From Winogradskyella luteola (lineage in GTDB: Bacteria > Bacteroidota > Bacteroidia > Flavobacteriales > Flavobacteriaceae): a stretch of 64,000 nt of DNA. A program made the position numbers and the translations under genes. The notes below the pieces were generated by a model that ran no database searches, was not told the origin of the DNA, and saw nothing but the letters and a program-made list of their open reading frames with translations. The stretch covers positions 1-64,000 of the forward strand of contig NZ_JAGSPD010000002.1 in the NCBI RefSeq assembly GCF_019203985.1, given 5' to 3'. Positions 9,027-17,334 of the stretch are shown piece after piece (the first letter of the stretch is position 1; each line of letters starts with the position of its first letter).

Positions 9027-9596
9027 TTAGTTGGTTTCTATACGTTCTACTTTTAAGGTTCCTTTATTGTCAATAGATAGCGAATGTAATGATGTTTTAT
9101 CTGTTTCGGGAATAGTATACATGACTTCTATTTTAACCCTATCAGAAAAAGATAGATCATCATTGATTTCTATTGATTTTAAAACTCCAAGTTCATCAAA
9201 ATTATAATCTTTTATAGTATAAAATTTAAAGAAAGAATTTACCTTGTCTTTATTAAAGTACTGATCAAAAATGCGCTTACCGTTTTTTTCTATGAGAATA
9301 TCAAACCTAAAGTTTCTATAGTAAGTTTGATAGTTAACTGTATCTTTAATTTTGGTGAAAAGTACAGCGTTATCCATGTCAGAGTAAGTTTTTATTTTTA
9401 CTCTGTAACCATTGTGCAATAACGTATCCACCTCACGTTCCATATAAGTTTCTGGCTCATAAACAATTTTTTCAACTTTAACTTCCTTTTTAAACTCTTC
9501 TATGTCCTCAGATAAAGCCTGACTTTGCGTTTTACGACCTTCGCAACTCGTAAAACCTATGATTAGAATAGCCAATAAGCACAACAGTTTTTTCAT
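9027..9596 (-). CDS. Lipoprotein of unknown function (DUF4738-like)
   Basis: 189 residues with a lipoprotein signal peptide: hydrophobic 4-15 and lipobox GFTSC with Cys18. The remainder is a charged, beta-rich domain containing GYRVKIKTYSDMDNA, which reminds me of the DUF4738 lipoproteins of Bacteroidota; that assignment is from memory and tentative. It lies directly upstream of miaE on the same strand, with a 2-base gap. No catalytic motif is visible. Confidence 0.7.
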   Translation of the reverse strand: MKKLLCLLAILIIGFTSCEGRKTQSQALSEDIEEFKKEVKVEKIVYEPETYMEREVDTLLHNGYRVKIKTYSDMDNAVLFTKIKDTVNYQTYYRNFRFDILIEKNGKRIFDQYFNKDKVNSFFKFYTIKDYNFDELGVLKSIEINDDLSFSDRVKIEVMYTIPETDKTSLHSLSIDNKGTLKVERIETN

Positions 9597-9697
9597 CTAT
9601 TTAACTTTTTTTTATTCATCCGTTTTTTTAATCATATTGTTATGTCAACTGGTTTTGACTATTGTCTGCCAAATGCTCAATATGGGCTTTCTTGATT

Positions 9698-11434
9698 TTA
9701 GATATCTAAGCCAAAGGTTTTTTTAAGTAATTCTATATTTGGATTTTTCTCTTTTAATTTTTCGTATTTCTCTTTAGGCGTAAATGCATACTTTTTTGCA
9801 ACTTCTTCATTTACTGTTATATCCAAGTGTAAGTCAAAATTTTTAAGTGCTTTACGCAGATACGCCAATAATGGATATTGGGCGCGCTCAAGTTCAATTT
9901 TATTAGTGTTGTTGGAGTAGGTGAGATGTATCGCTGTACCTCTTAATTTGGGTTTATCCATTTGCAATATGGAAGCCATTATTTTTTCGCCCTTTTTATC
10001 CATTGCATTGGTATAGGCATTCCAAGCTTCCGTTAAAGCTTCTTGTGTAACAGGTTCTTTTGGTAAGTCTTCTTCATCAATAACAACATCTAGTTGACGA
10101 ATTTGGTGTTCTTTTTTCTCTTTGATGCTTTTTAGAGATAAGCCAGAAGTTGATTTCTTTGCAGTGTCAATCGATATTTTTGGAATTCTTACCGGTTTAG
10201 GTTCAGCAACTGTACTAACAGTCTCTTTTTCTACAATAGTATTTGTTTTTTGGGTTGTAGCTTCTACTTGAGTTGCTTGTAGTTGTTCTTTAGGTTTTTC
10301 AACTGGAATAGGCGTAATACCTTTTGTTTTAAAGTAAGATGGTGGAATTATGAAGTGCTTACTGTTTTTTTTTTCTCCATCAAAAGTGATAGAGGCTAAT
10401 TGCATAAGTGTTAATTCAACAAGTAAGCGTTGATTTTTACTGGTTTTATACTTTAGATCACAGTCATTGGCAAGTTGAATGCCTTTCATTAAAAACGCAT
10501 TGGATGTTTTTAGGCATTGCTCAACATACTTCTGTTTCGTTTCTTCACCAACCTCTAGCAGTTCTATCGTCGCTTGGTTTTTACAGACCATTAAGTCTCT
10601 AAAATGAGATGCCAAACCAGCAATATAATGGTGGCCATCGAAACCTTTTGACAATATAGAATTGAATTGTACCAACAACTCAGGTATTTTATTCTCTAAG
10701 ATTAAATCCGTACTTTCAAAATAAGTTTCATAATCGAGGACATTAAGGTTTTCGGTAACAGCTTGCCGTGTTAGGTTTTTTCCAGAAAAGCTTACTACAC
10801 GATCAAAAATGGAAAGTGCATCACGCATGGCACCATCTGCTTTTTGTGCAATGATATGAAGTGCATCATCTTCAGCAGTAATACCTTGTTCTTCAGCAAT
10901 ATATTTTAAATACTCTTTGGCATCAGAAACAGTAATGCGCTTAAAGTCAAATATCTGACAGCGCGATAAAATTGTTGGAATAATTTTATGTTTTTCTGTA
11001 GTAGCCAGGATGAAAATACAATGTTTGGGTGGCTCTTCCAAGGTTTTGAGAAATGCATTAAAAGCCGCTTGCGATAGCATATGTACCTCATCTATAATAT
11101 AGACTTTATATTTGCCAACTTGAGGTGGAATTCTAACCTGATCGGTTAAATTTCTTATGTCATCAACAGAATTGTTTGATGCGGCATCTAGCTCAAAAAT
11201 ATTGAAGGCAAAGTCTTCGTCTTCACTTGTATTGCCATCGCTATTTATCATTTTAGCCAAAATACGAGCACATGTGGTTTTACCTACCCCGCGAGGCCCT
11301 GTAAACAACAAGGCTTGTGCCAAGTGATTATTTTCAATAGCATTAAGCAAAGTATTTGTAATGGCTTGTTGGCCTACAACATCCTTAAAGGTTTGTGGTC
11401 TGTATTTACGTGCCGATACTACGAAGTGTTCCAT
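9698..11434 (-). CDS. dnaX: DNA polymerase III subunit gamma/tau
   Basis: Clamp-loader ATPase, 578 residues. AAA+ core: Walker A GPRGVGKT at 46-53, Walker B YIIDEVH at 112-118, the ELDAASNNSVDDIR motif, and sensor/SRC motif ILSRCQIF. Between Walker A and ELDAAS there is only a short acidic linker, so the four-Cys zinc module found in most DnaX proteins is missing. Domain III ends near residue 350. Next come an A10 run (codons 354-357), a Thr/Lys/Pro-rich linker and a tau-type C-terminal domain. Nothing else is in the transcription unit; a TAAATTTG box lies 19 bases upstream. Confidence 0.96.
   Translation of the reverse strand: MEHFVVSARKYRPQTFKDVVGQQAITNTLLNAIENNHLAQALLFTGPRGVGKTTCARILAKMINSDGNTSEDEDFAFNIFELDAASNNSVDDIRNLTDQVRIPPQVGKYKVYIIDEVHMLSQAAFNAFLKTLEEPPKHCIFILATTEKHKIIPTILSRCQIFDFKRITVSDAKEYLKYIAEEQGITAEDDALHIIAQKADGAMRDALSIFDRVVSFSGKNLTRQAVTENLNVLDYETYFESTDLILENKIPELLVQFNSILSKGFDGHHYIAGLASHFRDLMVCKNQATIELLEVGEETKQKYVEQCLKTSNAFLMKGIQLANDCDLKYKTSKNQRLLVELTLMQLASITFDGEKKNSKHFIIPPSYFKTKGITPIPVEKPKEQLQATQVEATTQKTNTIVEKETVSTVAEPKPVRIPKISIDTAKKSTSGLSLKSIKEKKEHQIRQLDVVIDEEDLPKEPVTQEALTEAWNAYTNAMDKKGEKIMASILQMDKPKLRGTAIHLTYSNNTNKIELERAQYPLLAYLRKALKNFDLHLDITVNEEVAKKYAFTPKEKYEKLKEKNPNIELLKKTFGLDI
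10365..10374 (-). other. A10 homopolymer in dnaX, candidate slippage site for a gamma subunit
   Basis: The coding strand reads GGA GAA AAA AAA AAC AGT AAG. One extra A gives Glu-Lys-Lys-Lys-Gln then TAA (358-residue product). One A fewer gives Glu-Lys-Lys-Thr-Val-Ser-Thr-Ser then TAA (361 residues). The run also contains the heptamer A AAA AAC, a classic -1 ribosomal slip sequence. The position is just after clamp-loader domain III, where a gamma form would end. Confidence 0.5.
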
Positions 11435-11452
11435 TGAAAAATAACTGAATTA

Positions 11453-11460
11453 CAAATTTA
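11453..11460 (-). promoter_or_regulatory. Probable dnaX promoter, -7 box
   Basis: TAAATTTG on the minus strand matches the Bacteroidota -7 consensus TAnnTTTG and lies 19 bases from the dnaX ATG. No clear -33 TTG is visible. Confidence 0.4.
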
Positions 11461-11524
11461 ATAATAACCTCTAAATAGCCATTTGTGAAGCCTGAAATTT
11501 AATAGGAGTTATTAACAATTTGAT

Positions 11525-11532
11525 TACTTTTG
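11525..11532 (+). promoter_or_regulatory. rnpB promoter, -7 box
   Basis: TACTTTTG matches TAnnTTTG exactly and ends 4 bases before the first paired base of RNase P RNA helix P1 at 11537, the expected spacing to a transcription start. The -33 region is weak. Confidence 0.65.
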
Positions 11533-11536
11533 TCGA

Positions 11537-11868
11537 AAGTAAATCGCCTTATCGATTCTAATTTTAGAGTAGGAAAGTCCGAACACCATAGTGCAATCAT
11601 AGTGGTTAACAGCCACCAGTCGCAAGGCTAGGAAAAGTGCAACAGAAAGTATGTACAGGTAATGCTGTAGTGAAATCAGGTAAACTCTATGTGGTGCAAT
11701 GCCATGTAAACTAACGTTTGAGCGTGCACGCGCGATTGTTAGAGGGTAGGCAGCTAAAGTTTGCTGGTAACAGTAAACGCAGATAAATGATAAGGGTATT
11801 TTGTTCTTGTTATGAAGAGATTCTAAAACAAGTTCAGAATAAACAGAATTCGGCTTATAGATTTGCTT
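11537..11868 (+). ncRNA. rnpB: RNase P RNA, bacterial type A
   Basis: Catalytic RNA that removes the 5' leader of tRNA precursors. The universal blocks are present in order: GAGTAGGAAAGTCCG (11567 on), ACAGAAA (11643), AGGTAAAC near 11690, GAGGGTAGGC near 11742, GATAAATGAT and ACAGAATTCGGCTTA (11843 on). Ends are set by helix P1: AAGTAAATC (11537-11545) pairs with GATTTGCTT (11860-11868), nine pairs with one G-U. The length of about 332 is normal. It is divergent from dnaX and ends in a strong hairpin terminator. Confidence 0.95.
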
Positions 11869-11875
11869 AAATACA

Positions 11876-11908
11876 AAAAACCCTTTACAATTTCTGTAAA
11901 GGGTTTTT
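11876..11908. terminator. Strong terminator after rnpB (bidirectional)
   Basis: A perfect 14-bp stem, 11876-11889 with 11895-11908, closes a five-base loop and runs into T-rich sequence. Its A-rich left arm also supplies a U tract for the convergent gene ending at 11916. Confidence 0.92.
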
Positions 11909-11915
11909 ATTTTAT

Positions 11916-12686
11916 TTAGTTGGGATAGTAACTTAGGTCTGGTCTAACGCTGGCTTCTAACTGATCGTATTTTGTGGTCAGCTTAATGACATTCCAGAAT
12001 GTAGCATCTTTCTCATCGCCTAAGATTTTGTCATTTTCCTCACCGCCTTGAGCAATATCCATTTCGGATGATCCCGCTATGGATACCATATAGTAACTTT
12101 CTTCACTACCAAAGCCACTGTGATATACTTCGTAACCATTTTTGACACCTTTGGTTTTAAACATTTCTTTTACTTTGGCCATAGCTTCACCCATTTCTTT
12201 ACCATTTTTTGGCGAGTAATAAAGAAAATGGTATTCTCTTTTGTTTTTGCCTTGGGTACTATAGTCTTCTGGCATATAAGAAAGTTCTGGCATAAAATGA
12301 ACAATGGCATCGCTATGAGAATCATAACATTCATCCATGCCATCAAACATTTTGTTCATTTCTTCTTTACCTACTTTTTTAGCCAAAGATTCCATAGGAT
12401 TTTTATCTAAGTCTGCCATACTAGATATTGGGCTTACATAAACGTAGCGACCATCTTCCACACTAATAGTTGTCCAAGTCATATCTTTAATATCGTTCTC
12501 TTCACATACGGTTTTAAATTTCTTGCTTATCTCTTCGTACTTGGGCATCATTTCAAATTTTACATTGTCCGTATGTACAACAAACATTGTTGGTTGTGTC
12601 TCTTCTTCCTTTTCTTGTGAATTGGAAAAGTTGACAGCAAATAAAGAAGTTAATAGAATTAGAATTCCTTTTTTAAAAATTTTCAT
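11916..12686 (-). CDS. Secreted protein of unknown function, duplicated domain
   Basis: The start chosen is the ATG at 12686 (256 residues), which opens directly into a signal peptide (KIFKKGILILLTSLFAVNFSNSQ-like, 2-24). An upstream in-frame ATG at 12722 would place 12 polar residues in front of it. The mature part seems to have two similar halves: MFVVHTDNVKFEMMPKYEE and YHFLYYSPKNGKEMGEAM each start a strand-helix unit, and each is followed by a strand with a Y-(V/M)-V/S-(S/I) core. This resembles a duplicated dimeric alpha-beta barrel fold; that is inference. No catalytic residues identified. Confidence 0.75.
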   Translation of the reverse strand: MKIFKKGILILLTSLFAVNFSNSQEKEEETQPTMFVVHTDNVKFEMMPKYEEISKKFKTVCEENDIKDMTWTTISVEDGRYVYVSPISSMADLDKNPMESLAKKVGKEEMNKMFDGMDECYDSHSDAIVHFMPELSYMPEDYSTQGKNKREYHFLYYSPKNGKEMGEAMAKVKEMFKTKGVKNGYEVYHSGFGSEESYYMVSIAGSSEMDIAQGGEENDKILGDEKDATFWNVIKLTTKYDQLEASVRPDLSYYPN

Positions 12687-12700
12687 AATTGTTTGGTTTT

Positions 12701-12720
12701 GGTTAATAGCTTTATTAACC
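12701..12720. repeat. Perfect 8-4-8 inverted repeat in the leader of the secreted protein gene
   Basis: GGTTAATA (12701-12708) and TATTAACC (12713-12720) surround GCTT. The repeat lies between the predicted -7 box (12725-12732) and the start codon (12686), so it would sit at the 5' end of the transcript or act as an operator. Confidence 0.45.
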
Positions 12721-12724
12721 ATAT

Positions 12725-12732
12725 CAAAAATA
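12725..12732 (-). promoter_or_regulatory. Probable promoter of the secreted protein gene, -7 box
   Basis: The minus strand reads TATTTTTG, an exact TAnnTTTG match about 39 bases upstream of the chosen ATG at 12686. A transcript from it could not include the alternative ATG at 12722 with any useful leader, which supports the 12686 start. Confidence 0.4.
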
Positions 12733-12754
12733 GAAGTGCAAAACTTGTAGAAAT

Positions 12755-12771
12755 AAAACAGAGGAACTCTG
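12755..12771 (-). terminator. Short terminator downstream of rsmD
   Basis: On the minus strand CAGAG-TTC-CTCTG is followed by TTTTATTTC. The stem is only 5 bp, but placement after the rsmD operon and the T-rich tail support it. Confidence 0.45.
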
Positions 12772-12830
12772 CAAAGGCTTATAAAGATAGTGAAAATATT
12801 TTATTCGGAATTAACTTACAATACTGTTGA

Positions 12831-13370
12831 TCAGTTTTTTACAAAAAAACTAAATGCATTTCCTCCATAATTTTTTGAATATGAATAATATTCTAAATGA
12901 CTTAAGTCTGTATGCTTTGAGTGTTCGACTACAAGAGTTCCTTCCGCTTGCAATAGTTTGTTTTTAAACACTAACTCCGGAATCTTAGCAAATAGGCTCA
13001 CTTCAAAATTATAAGGCGGATCAGCAAAGATAATAGTATGTTGTTGTTTAGAATTTTCTAAAAACTTGAATACATCACTTTTAACGGTATTTATCGGCAT
13101 TTTAAAAGCTTCAGAGGTTTCGTTTATAAACTTAATGCAGCCATAATTGGCATCAACAGCAGTTATTTGTTCTGTACCCCTGGATGCGAATTCATAACTT
13201 ATGTTTCCGGTTCCAGAAAACAAGTCTAAGACCGAAATATCATCAAAATAATATTGATTATTAAGTATATTGAACAGGGCTTCTTTGGCCATATCTGTGG
13301 TTGGCCTTACAGGAAGCTTTTTTGGTGCCTGTATTTTTCTGCCTTTGTATACACCAGAAATAATACGCAT
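12831..13370 (-). CDS. rsmD: 16S rRNA (guanine(966)-N2)-methyltransferase
   Basis: SAM-dependent methyltransferase for G966 of 16S rRNA, 179 residues. It begins with the family signature MRIISGVYKGRKI. The SAM-binding motif DLFSGTG is at 49-55 and the catalytic DPPY at 117-120. The VRPTTDMAKEALFNIL segment at 21-36 is typical of RsmD. Its ATG overlaps the stop of the DUF3822 gene (TAATG), indicating coupled translation in a three-gene operon. Confidence 0.94.
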   Translation of the reverse strand: MRIISGVYKGRKIQAPKKLPVRPTTDMAKEALFNILNNQYYFDDISVLDLFSGTGNISYEFASRGTEQITAVDANYGCIKFINETSEAFKMPINTVKSDVFKFLENSKQQHTIIFADPPYNFEVSLFAKIPELVFKNKLLQAEGTLVVEHSKHTDLSHLEYYSYSKNYGGNAFSFFVKN

Positions 13371-14176
13371 TAAAATGAGTTTAAGATTAAAAAGTGATGA
13401 TGAAGGTTTTTGTCTTTAATGATTTCTGAAAACTTATAATTAAAATCTGTGCCGATGATATCTACATGTCTTACATAGGTATAAAGCATTTGGTACAACT
13501 CGTCGTCTTTTTCTATACGGCCACTTAGTTTAATTTCAGTAGTTTCTACATCTAATTTTAACTGCTCGAAAACAAATAGAACGTAATAGATAAAATCTTC
13601 TTTACTGCGATATTCAAAAACATTAAATAATTGTAATTGGCCTTTGTCTAAAACCAGTACTTCTATTGTAGAACTGTTGACTTGTACGTAAACTTTTGTC
13701 TTTTTATCGCTACCATTTTTTTGTAAAATAGTATCAATTAATAAGGTTGAGGAATGCTTGTATGTAAACTCACCAAAGGTTTCGAAAATATAGTTGTTGA
13801 TGTTTACATAAGGTATATAGACATTTACGCTATCGTTGATTAATATTTCATCGTGCGTAATAAAATCGGTCTTTAAAATTTTAGCATTAAACTTTAGGTA
13901 ATCTGCTTTTAGGTTTTCGCTATAGAGTGCTTTTGGAATAAGTGTAGCCAATTCGTTTTGATGAATAACTACAACAGAATTAAATTCGTCAGAAAAAACC
14001 GTATTACTGCTCATCTCGGCCTTGATACGGTTGAGCGTATCAAAAGGTGTGAGTTTTTGCTCAAAGGCAATATGCTTAAGAAACTCAATAGTATTCGAAG
14101 TTCTATTTAGAATACAAAAAGAAAGCCCATTCAAATTTACTTGAATGGACAATGCTTTAATATTGTTTTTGGTCAA
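13370..14176 (-). CDS. DUF3822 family protein
   Basis: 268 residues, conserved beside rsmD in flavobacteria and known as DUF3822. No ATG is available: the upstream gene's TAA is in the same frame only 3 bases before, so translation most likely starts at the TTG at 14176. The N-terminus (LSIQVNLNGLSFCILN) matches my memory of how the family begins. The sequence hints at an actin/ASKHA-like fold (a repeated LSIQ / YVQVNSSTIEVLVLDKGQ strand pattern), but no nucleotide motif is convincing. Function unknown. Confidence 0.8.
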   Translation of the reverse strand: MTKNNIKALSIQVNLNGLSFCILNRTSNTIEFLKHIAFEQKLTPFDTLNRIKAEMSSNTVFSDEFNSVVVIHQNELATLIPKALYSENLKADYLKFNAKILKTDFITHDEILINDSVNVYIPYVNINNYIFETFGEFTYKHSSTLLIDTILQKNGSDKKTKVYVQVNSSTIEVLVLDKGQLQLFNVFEYRSKEDFIYYVLFVFEQLKLDVETTEIKLSGRIEKDDELYQMLYTYVRHVDIIGTDFNYKFSEIIKDKNLHHHFLILNSF

Positions 14177-14179
14177 AAC

Positions 14180-14905
14180 TTACTCTTTTTTTGAATAGTT
14201 TTTAGGCCAGTTACCTGTAGTATTAACTTCTTCTAGAGAGCCCACTTTTAAAGTTGGTCCGTTAACACCGTCTACAGAAACAACTTGCTTTTCTTTTTTT
14301 ACTAAGTACTTATCTTGATCGTGTAAAATAACTTCCTTATCTACTGTGACTTCAAAAACTGATATATCATCTAATTTATCTGTCTTTAAAGAAAATTTCG
14401 CACCTTCTTCACCAATACCAACATCTGCCATATTTTTATAGCGATTATCACCTTTAAATATAGAATCCTTAACAGTATAATAACTTAAAGTATCAATAAG
14501 AGTAATGGTTTTCATGGTTTCAACACCCCCAAAAGCAAGTGTTCTTTCTTTATCCAATACCAATGTGTCACGTCTTTGTGTGATTGGTACTTGTCCATTT
14601 TCAACAAAGTCAATTAACTTGTCAAAATCACCTGCATATTCGCCGTGTACTTCTTTATATGCCAATTGCGAGTCTCTAATATCTATTAAACGATCAATAA
14701 CAACTTCATAACGTTTAACTTTTAGTTTGTTAAACTGAATTTCTTTATAAACAGACATAAACGTTATATAACCCAAATAAACAATCAATCCCCAAAGCAC
14801 AAGATGTATAACTGGCTTTAATTTCTTTGGTACAAATTTGTCAATTAACCAAACAATGGCTATGGTTAAGATAATAATAACTACAACTGCAATAATTATG
14901 TTCAT
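14180..14905 (-). CDS. Membrane-anchored protein of unknown function
   Basis: 241 residues. Two N-terminal membrane segments (about 3-24 and 32-52) are followed by a long soluble domain that, by the positive-inside pattern, may face the periplasm. That domain contains DRLIDIRDSQLAYKEVHGEYAGDFDKLIDF, a pseudopilin-like helical stretch, and then beta-rich sequence. It is the first gene of the unit with DUF3822 and rsmD (3-base gap). A TAGATTTG box lies 29 bases upstream. I do not recognise the family; a structural or envelope role is only inferred. Confidence 0.75.
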   Translation of the reverse strand: MNIIIAVVVIIILTIAIVWLIDKFVPKKLKPVIHLVLWGLIVYLGYITFMSVYKEIQFNKLKVKRYEVVIDRLIDIRDSQLAYKEVHGEYAGDFDKLIDFVENGQVPITQRRDTLVLDKERTLAFGGVETMKTITLIDTLSYYTVKDSIFKGDNRYKNMADVGIGEEGAKFSLKTDKLDDISVFEVTVDKEVILHDQDKYLVKKEKQVVSVDGVNGPTLKVGSLEEVNTTGNWPKNYSKKE

Positions 14906-14933
14906 ATCGATGATTTATTAATTAGGTCTCTCG

Positions 14934-14941
14934 CAAATCTA
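14934..14941 (-). promoter_or_regulatory. Probable promoter of the three-gene rsmD operon, -7 box
   Basis: The minus strand reads TAGATTTG, matching TAnnTTTG, 29 bases upstream of the ATG at 14905. No -33 box is evident. Confidence 0.35.
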
Positions 14942-15050
14942 CAATTTTTTTTTGTTGGTAAAAACTATCTAAATAAAAAATAAAGAAGCGAGTTAAATTA
15001 TCCATTACAAAATACAGAATAATGCTATATTGCTTCATATTTGTTTCTGT

Positions 15051-16493
15051 ATGATCACCAATGCTTCTGCATTCTATTCGTTATTAAAATCCAAGTTTCC
15101 GTTTCAGCCCACTTCTAAACAAGATATGGTGCTGATGCAGTTGTCGGAATTCATTTTCAATAAATCATCTAATTCTATTTATTTGCTTAGAGGTTACGCT
15201 GGTACTGGTAAAACTAGCATTATCGGAACCATAGTTTCTAATTTGTGGCAAGCTAAAAAAAGTGCCGTACTACTTGCACCAACAGGAAGGGCGGCTAAGG
15301 TAATTTCCAATTATTCAAAAAAAGAGGCTTTTACAATTCATAAGAAAATATACTTTCCAAAAAAGGATAGAGGAGGAGGTGTTAAGTTTGTGATGCAGCC
15401 CAATAAACATAAGAACACCATTTTTATAGTGGATGAAGCTTCTATGATACCAGACTTACCTTCAGATTCTAAACTATTTGAAAATGGCTCACTCTTAGAT
15501 GACTTAATGCAATATGTGTATTCTGGCCATAACTGCAAATTATTACTCATAGGTGATAAAGCGCAATTGCCACCTGTGAAGTCTGATTTAAGTCCTGCAT
15601 TGGACAAAGATAAACTCAGTTTAAACTATAATAAAGATGTTACAGGTATAGAACTTGATGAGGTGGTTCGCCAAGAACAAGACTCCGGCATCCTGGAAAA
15701 TGCTACAGAGCTGAGGGCCGTTTTAGAAACTAGCTTTTATGAGAGCTTTAAGTTCAATGTTGATGCCTATAAGGATATTGTAAGACTTGTTGATGGTTAT
15801 GAAATCATGGATGCAATAAACGATGCTTACAGTAATGAAGGTTATGAGGAAACAGCCATTATAGTGCGTAGTAATAAGCGTGCCAATCAATATAACAAGC
15901 AGATAAGACAGCGTATATTATTTAATGAAAGTGAATTGTCTTCCGGCGATTATTTAATGGTAGTTAAGAATAACTATTTTTGGGTAAAACCAACAACTGA
16001 AGCAGGTTTTATAGCTAATGGAGACATTATTGAAGTTCTGGAGATATTTAGCATAAAAGAGCTCTACGGTTTTAAATTTGCCGAAGTAAAAGTAAAAATG
16101 GTAGATTATCCTCGTATGCGACCTTTTGAAACCGTTTTGTTACTCGACACAATTGATGCAGAAAGTGCCTCTTTGAGCTACGAAGAATCTAACCGTTTAT
16201 ATCAAGAAGTATCTAAGGATTATGCAGATGAAACTTCAAACTACAAGCGTTTTTTAGGTGTAAAGAACAATACCTTTTTTAATGCACTACAAGTAAAGTT
16301 TTCGTATGCCATAACATGCCACAAATCGCAAGGTGGACAGTGGAATACTATTTTTGTAGAACAGCCTTACTTGCCAAATGGCATGGATAAAGATTATATA
16401 CGATGGCTTTATACGGCTGTGACTAGAGCCAAAGAAAAGTTATATTTAATAGGATTTAAAGATAATATGTTTACAGAAAATACTTTAAATTAG
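15051..16493 (+). CDS. RecD-like superfamily 1 DNA helicase
   Basis: Single-protein 5'-3' helicase-like ATPase, 480 residues from the ATG at 15051; the frame extends up to 15030 but adds a Cys-rich stretch unlike the family. Motif I GYAGTGKTS at 48-56, motif II FIVDEASMI, motif III LIGDKAQLPPV, and C-terminal motifs YAITCHKSQGGQW (V) and YTAVTRAKEKLYLIG (VI). These fit the ATP-dependent RecD-like (UvrD_C_2) helicases of Bacteroidota. No RecB or RecC partner is nearby. It is separate from the kdsB cluster, with a weak hairpin between. Confidence 0.88.
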   Translation: MITNASAFYSLLKSKFPFQPTSKQDMVLMQLSEFIFNKSSNSIYLLRGYAGTGKTSIIGTIVSNLWQAKKSAVLLAPTGRAAKVISNYSKKEAFTIHKKIYFPKKDRGGGVKFVMQPNKHKNTIFIVDEASMIPDLPSDSKLFENGSLLDDLMQYVYSGHNCKLLLIGDKAQLPPVKSDLSPALDKDKLSLNYNKDVTGIELDEVVRQEQDSGILENATELRAVLETSFYESFKFNVDAYKDIVRLVDGYEIMDAINDAYSNEGYEETAIIVRSNKRANQYNKQIRQRILFNESELSSGDYLMVVKNNYFWVKPTTEAGFIANGDIIEVLEIFSIKELYGFKFAEVKVKMVDYPRMRPFETVLLLDTIDAESASLSYEESNRLYQEVSKDYADETSNYKRFLGVKNNTFFNALQVKFSYAITCHKSQGGQWNTIFVEQPYLPNGMDKDYIRWLYTAVTRAKEKLYLIGFKDNMFTENTLN

Positions 16494-16530
16494 AAGCATC
16501 ACAATGAAACCAATTTCAGATAAATGCTTC
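16493..16530 (+). other. Nested inverted repeats after the helicase gene
   Basis: GAAGCAT (16493-16499) pairs with ATGCTTC (16524-16530), and inside it TGAAA (16505-16509) pairs with TTTCA (16514-16518). There is no T tract, so it is at best a weak or factor-assisted 3' end. Confidence 0.3.
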
Positions 16531-16577
16531 AGATATAAAAAACTGTAATCTAAAACCTATAAATCATCCTAAAACCG

Positions 16578-16585
16578 TATTTTTG
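16578..16585 (+). promoter_or_regulatory. Probable kdsB promoter, -7 box
   Basis: TATTTTTG, an exact TAnnTTTG match, lies 20 bases before the kdsB ATG. No -33 element was found. Confidence 0.4.
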
Positions 16586-16605
16586 AGATGGTCTAAACTA
16601 AATAC

Positions 16606-17334
16606 ATGAAGATTATATCCATGATACCTGCACGCTACAGTGCATCACGTTTTCCAGGTAAGCTCATGCAGAACCTAGCAGGTAAATCTGTTATTCTAAG
16701 GACTTACGAAGCCACCGTAGCCACAGAACTTTTCAGTGAAGTCTATGTGGTTACAGATAGTAAAATTATTTATGATGAAATTGCAAATAATGGAGGTAAG
16801 GCCATAATGAGTAAAACTGAACATGAATCGGGTAGTGATAGGATTGCTGAAGCCGTTGCCGATGTAGATTGTGATATTGTTGTAAATGTACAAGGTGATG
16901 AACCGTTTACAGAACGTGAAAGTTTATATAAAGTTTTGGAAGTCTTTAAGGATGATGTCAAAAAAGAAATCGATTTGGCTTCTTTAATGGTAGAAATTAC
17001 AGATTGGGAGGAAATCAACAATCCCAATACAGTTAAGGTCATTGTAGATCAAAATAATTTTGCGTTATACTTTTCACGCAGCCCAATTCCATTTCCAAGA
17101 GACAAGGAAGCTGGCGCACGTTATTTTAAGCACAAAGGCATATATGCTTTTAGAAAAGAAGCTTTGCTGGATTTTGCTGTATTGCCAATGCAGTTTATTG
17201 AAGCCACTGAGAAAATTGAATGTATTCGTTACTTAGAATATGGTAAACGTATAAAAATGGTGGAAACAGAAGTACAAGGTGTAGAAATAGACACGCCTGA
17301 AGATTTAGAAAGAGCAAAGCGTTTATGGAAGTGA
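16606..17334 (+). CDS. kdsB: CMP-Kdo synthetase (3-deoxy-manno-octulosonate cytidylyltransferase)
   Basis: Activates Kdo, or an 8-modified Kdo, with CTP for lipopolysaccharide inner-core assembly. 242 residues. Nucleotide-binding start [13 protein letters not shown] at 6-18, then [10 protein letters not shown] near 100 and the [12 protein letters not shown] segment near 150, all diagnostic. Its last 10 bases overlap the next gene. The presence of a kdnB-like oxidase two genes downstream matters: in Shewanella the kdsB homologue beside kdnA-kdnB uses 8-amino-Kdo. Confidence 0.95.
   Translation: MKIISMIPARYSASRFPGKLMQNLAGKSVILRTYEATVATELFSEVYVVTDSKIIYDEIANNGGKAIMSKTEHESGSDRIAEAVADVDCDIVVNVQGDEPFTERESLYKVLEVFKDDVKKEIDLASLMVEITDWEEINNPNTVKVIVDQNNFALYFSRSPIPFPRDKEAGARYFKHKGIYAFRKEALLDFAVLPMQFIEATEKIECIRYLEYGKRIKMVETEVQGVEIDTPEDLERAKRLWK

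Noticed and set aside
15030-15050. Upstream start of the RecD-like helicase
   Set aside because: Adds a Cys-rich leader with no family support; the ATG at 15051 fits homologues.
16047-16056. Further copy of TTTAGCATAA as an operator
   Set aside because: It is inside the helicase coding sequence, single and without symmetry, so treated as chance.
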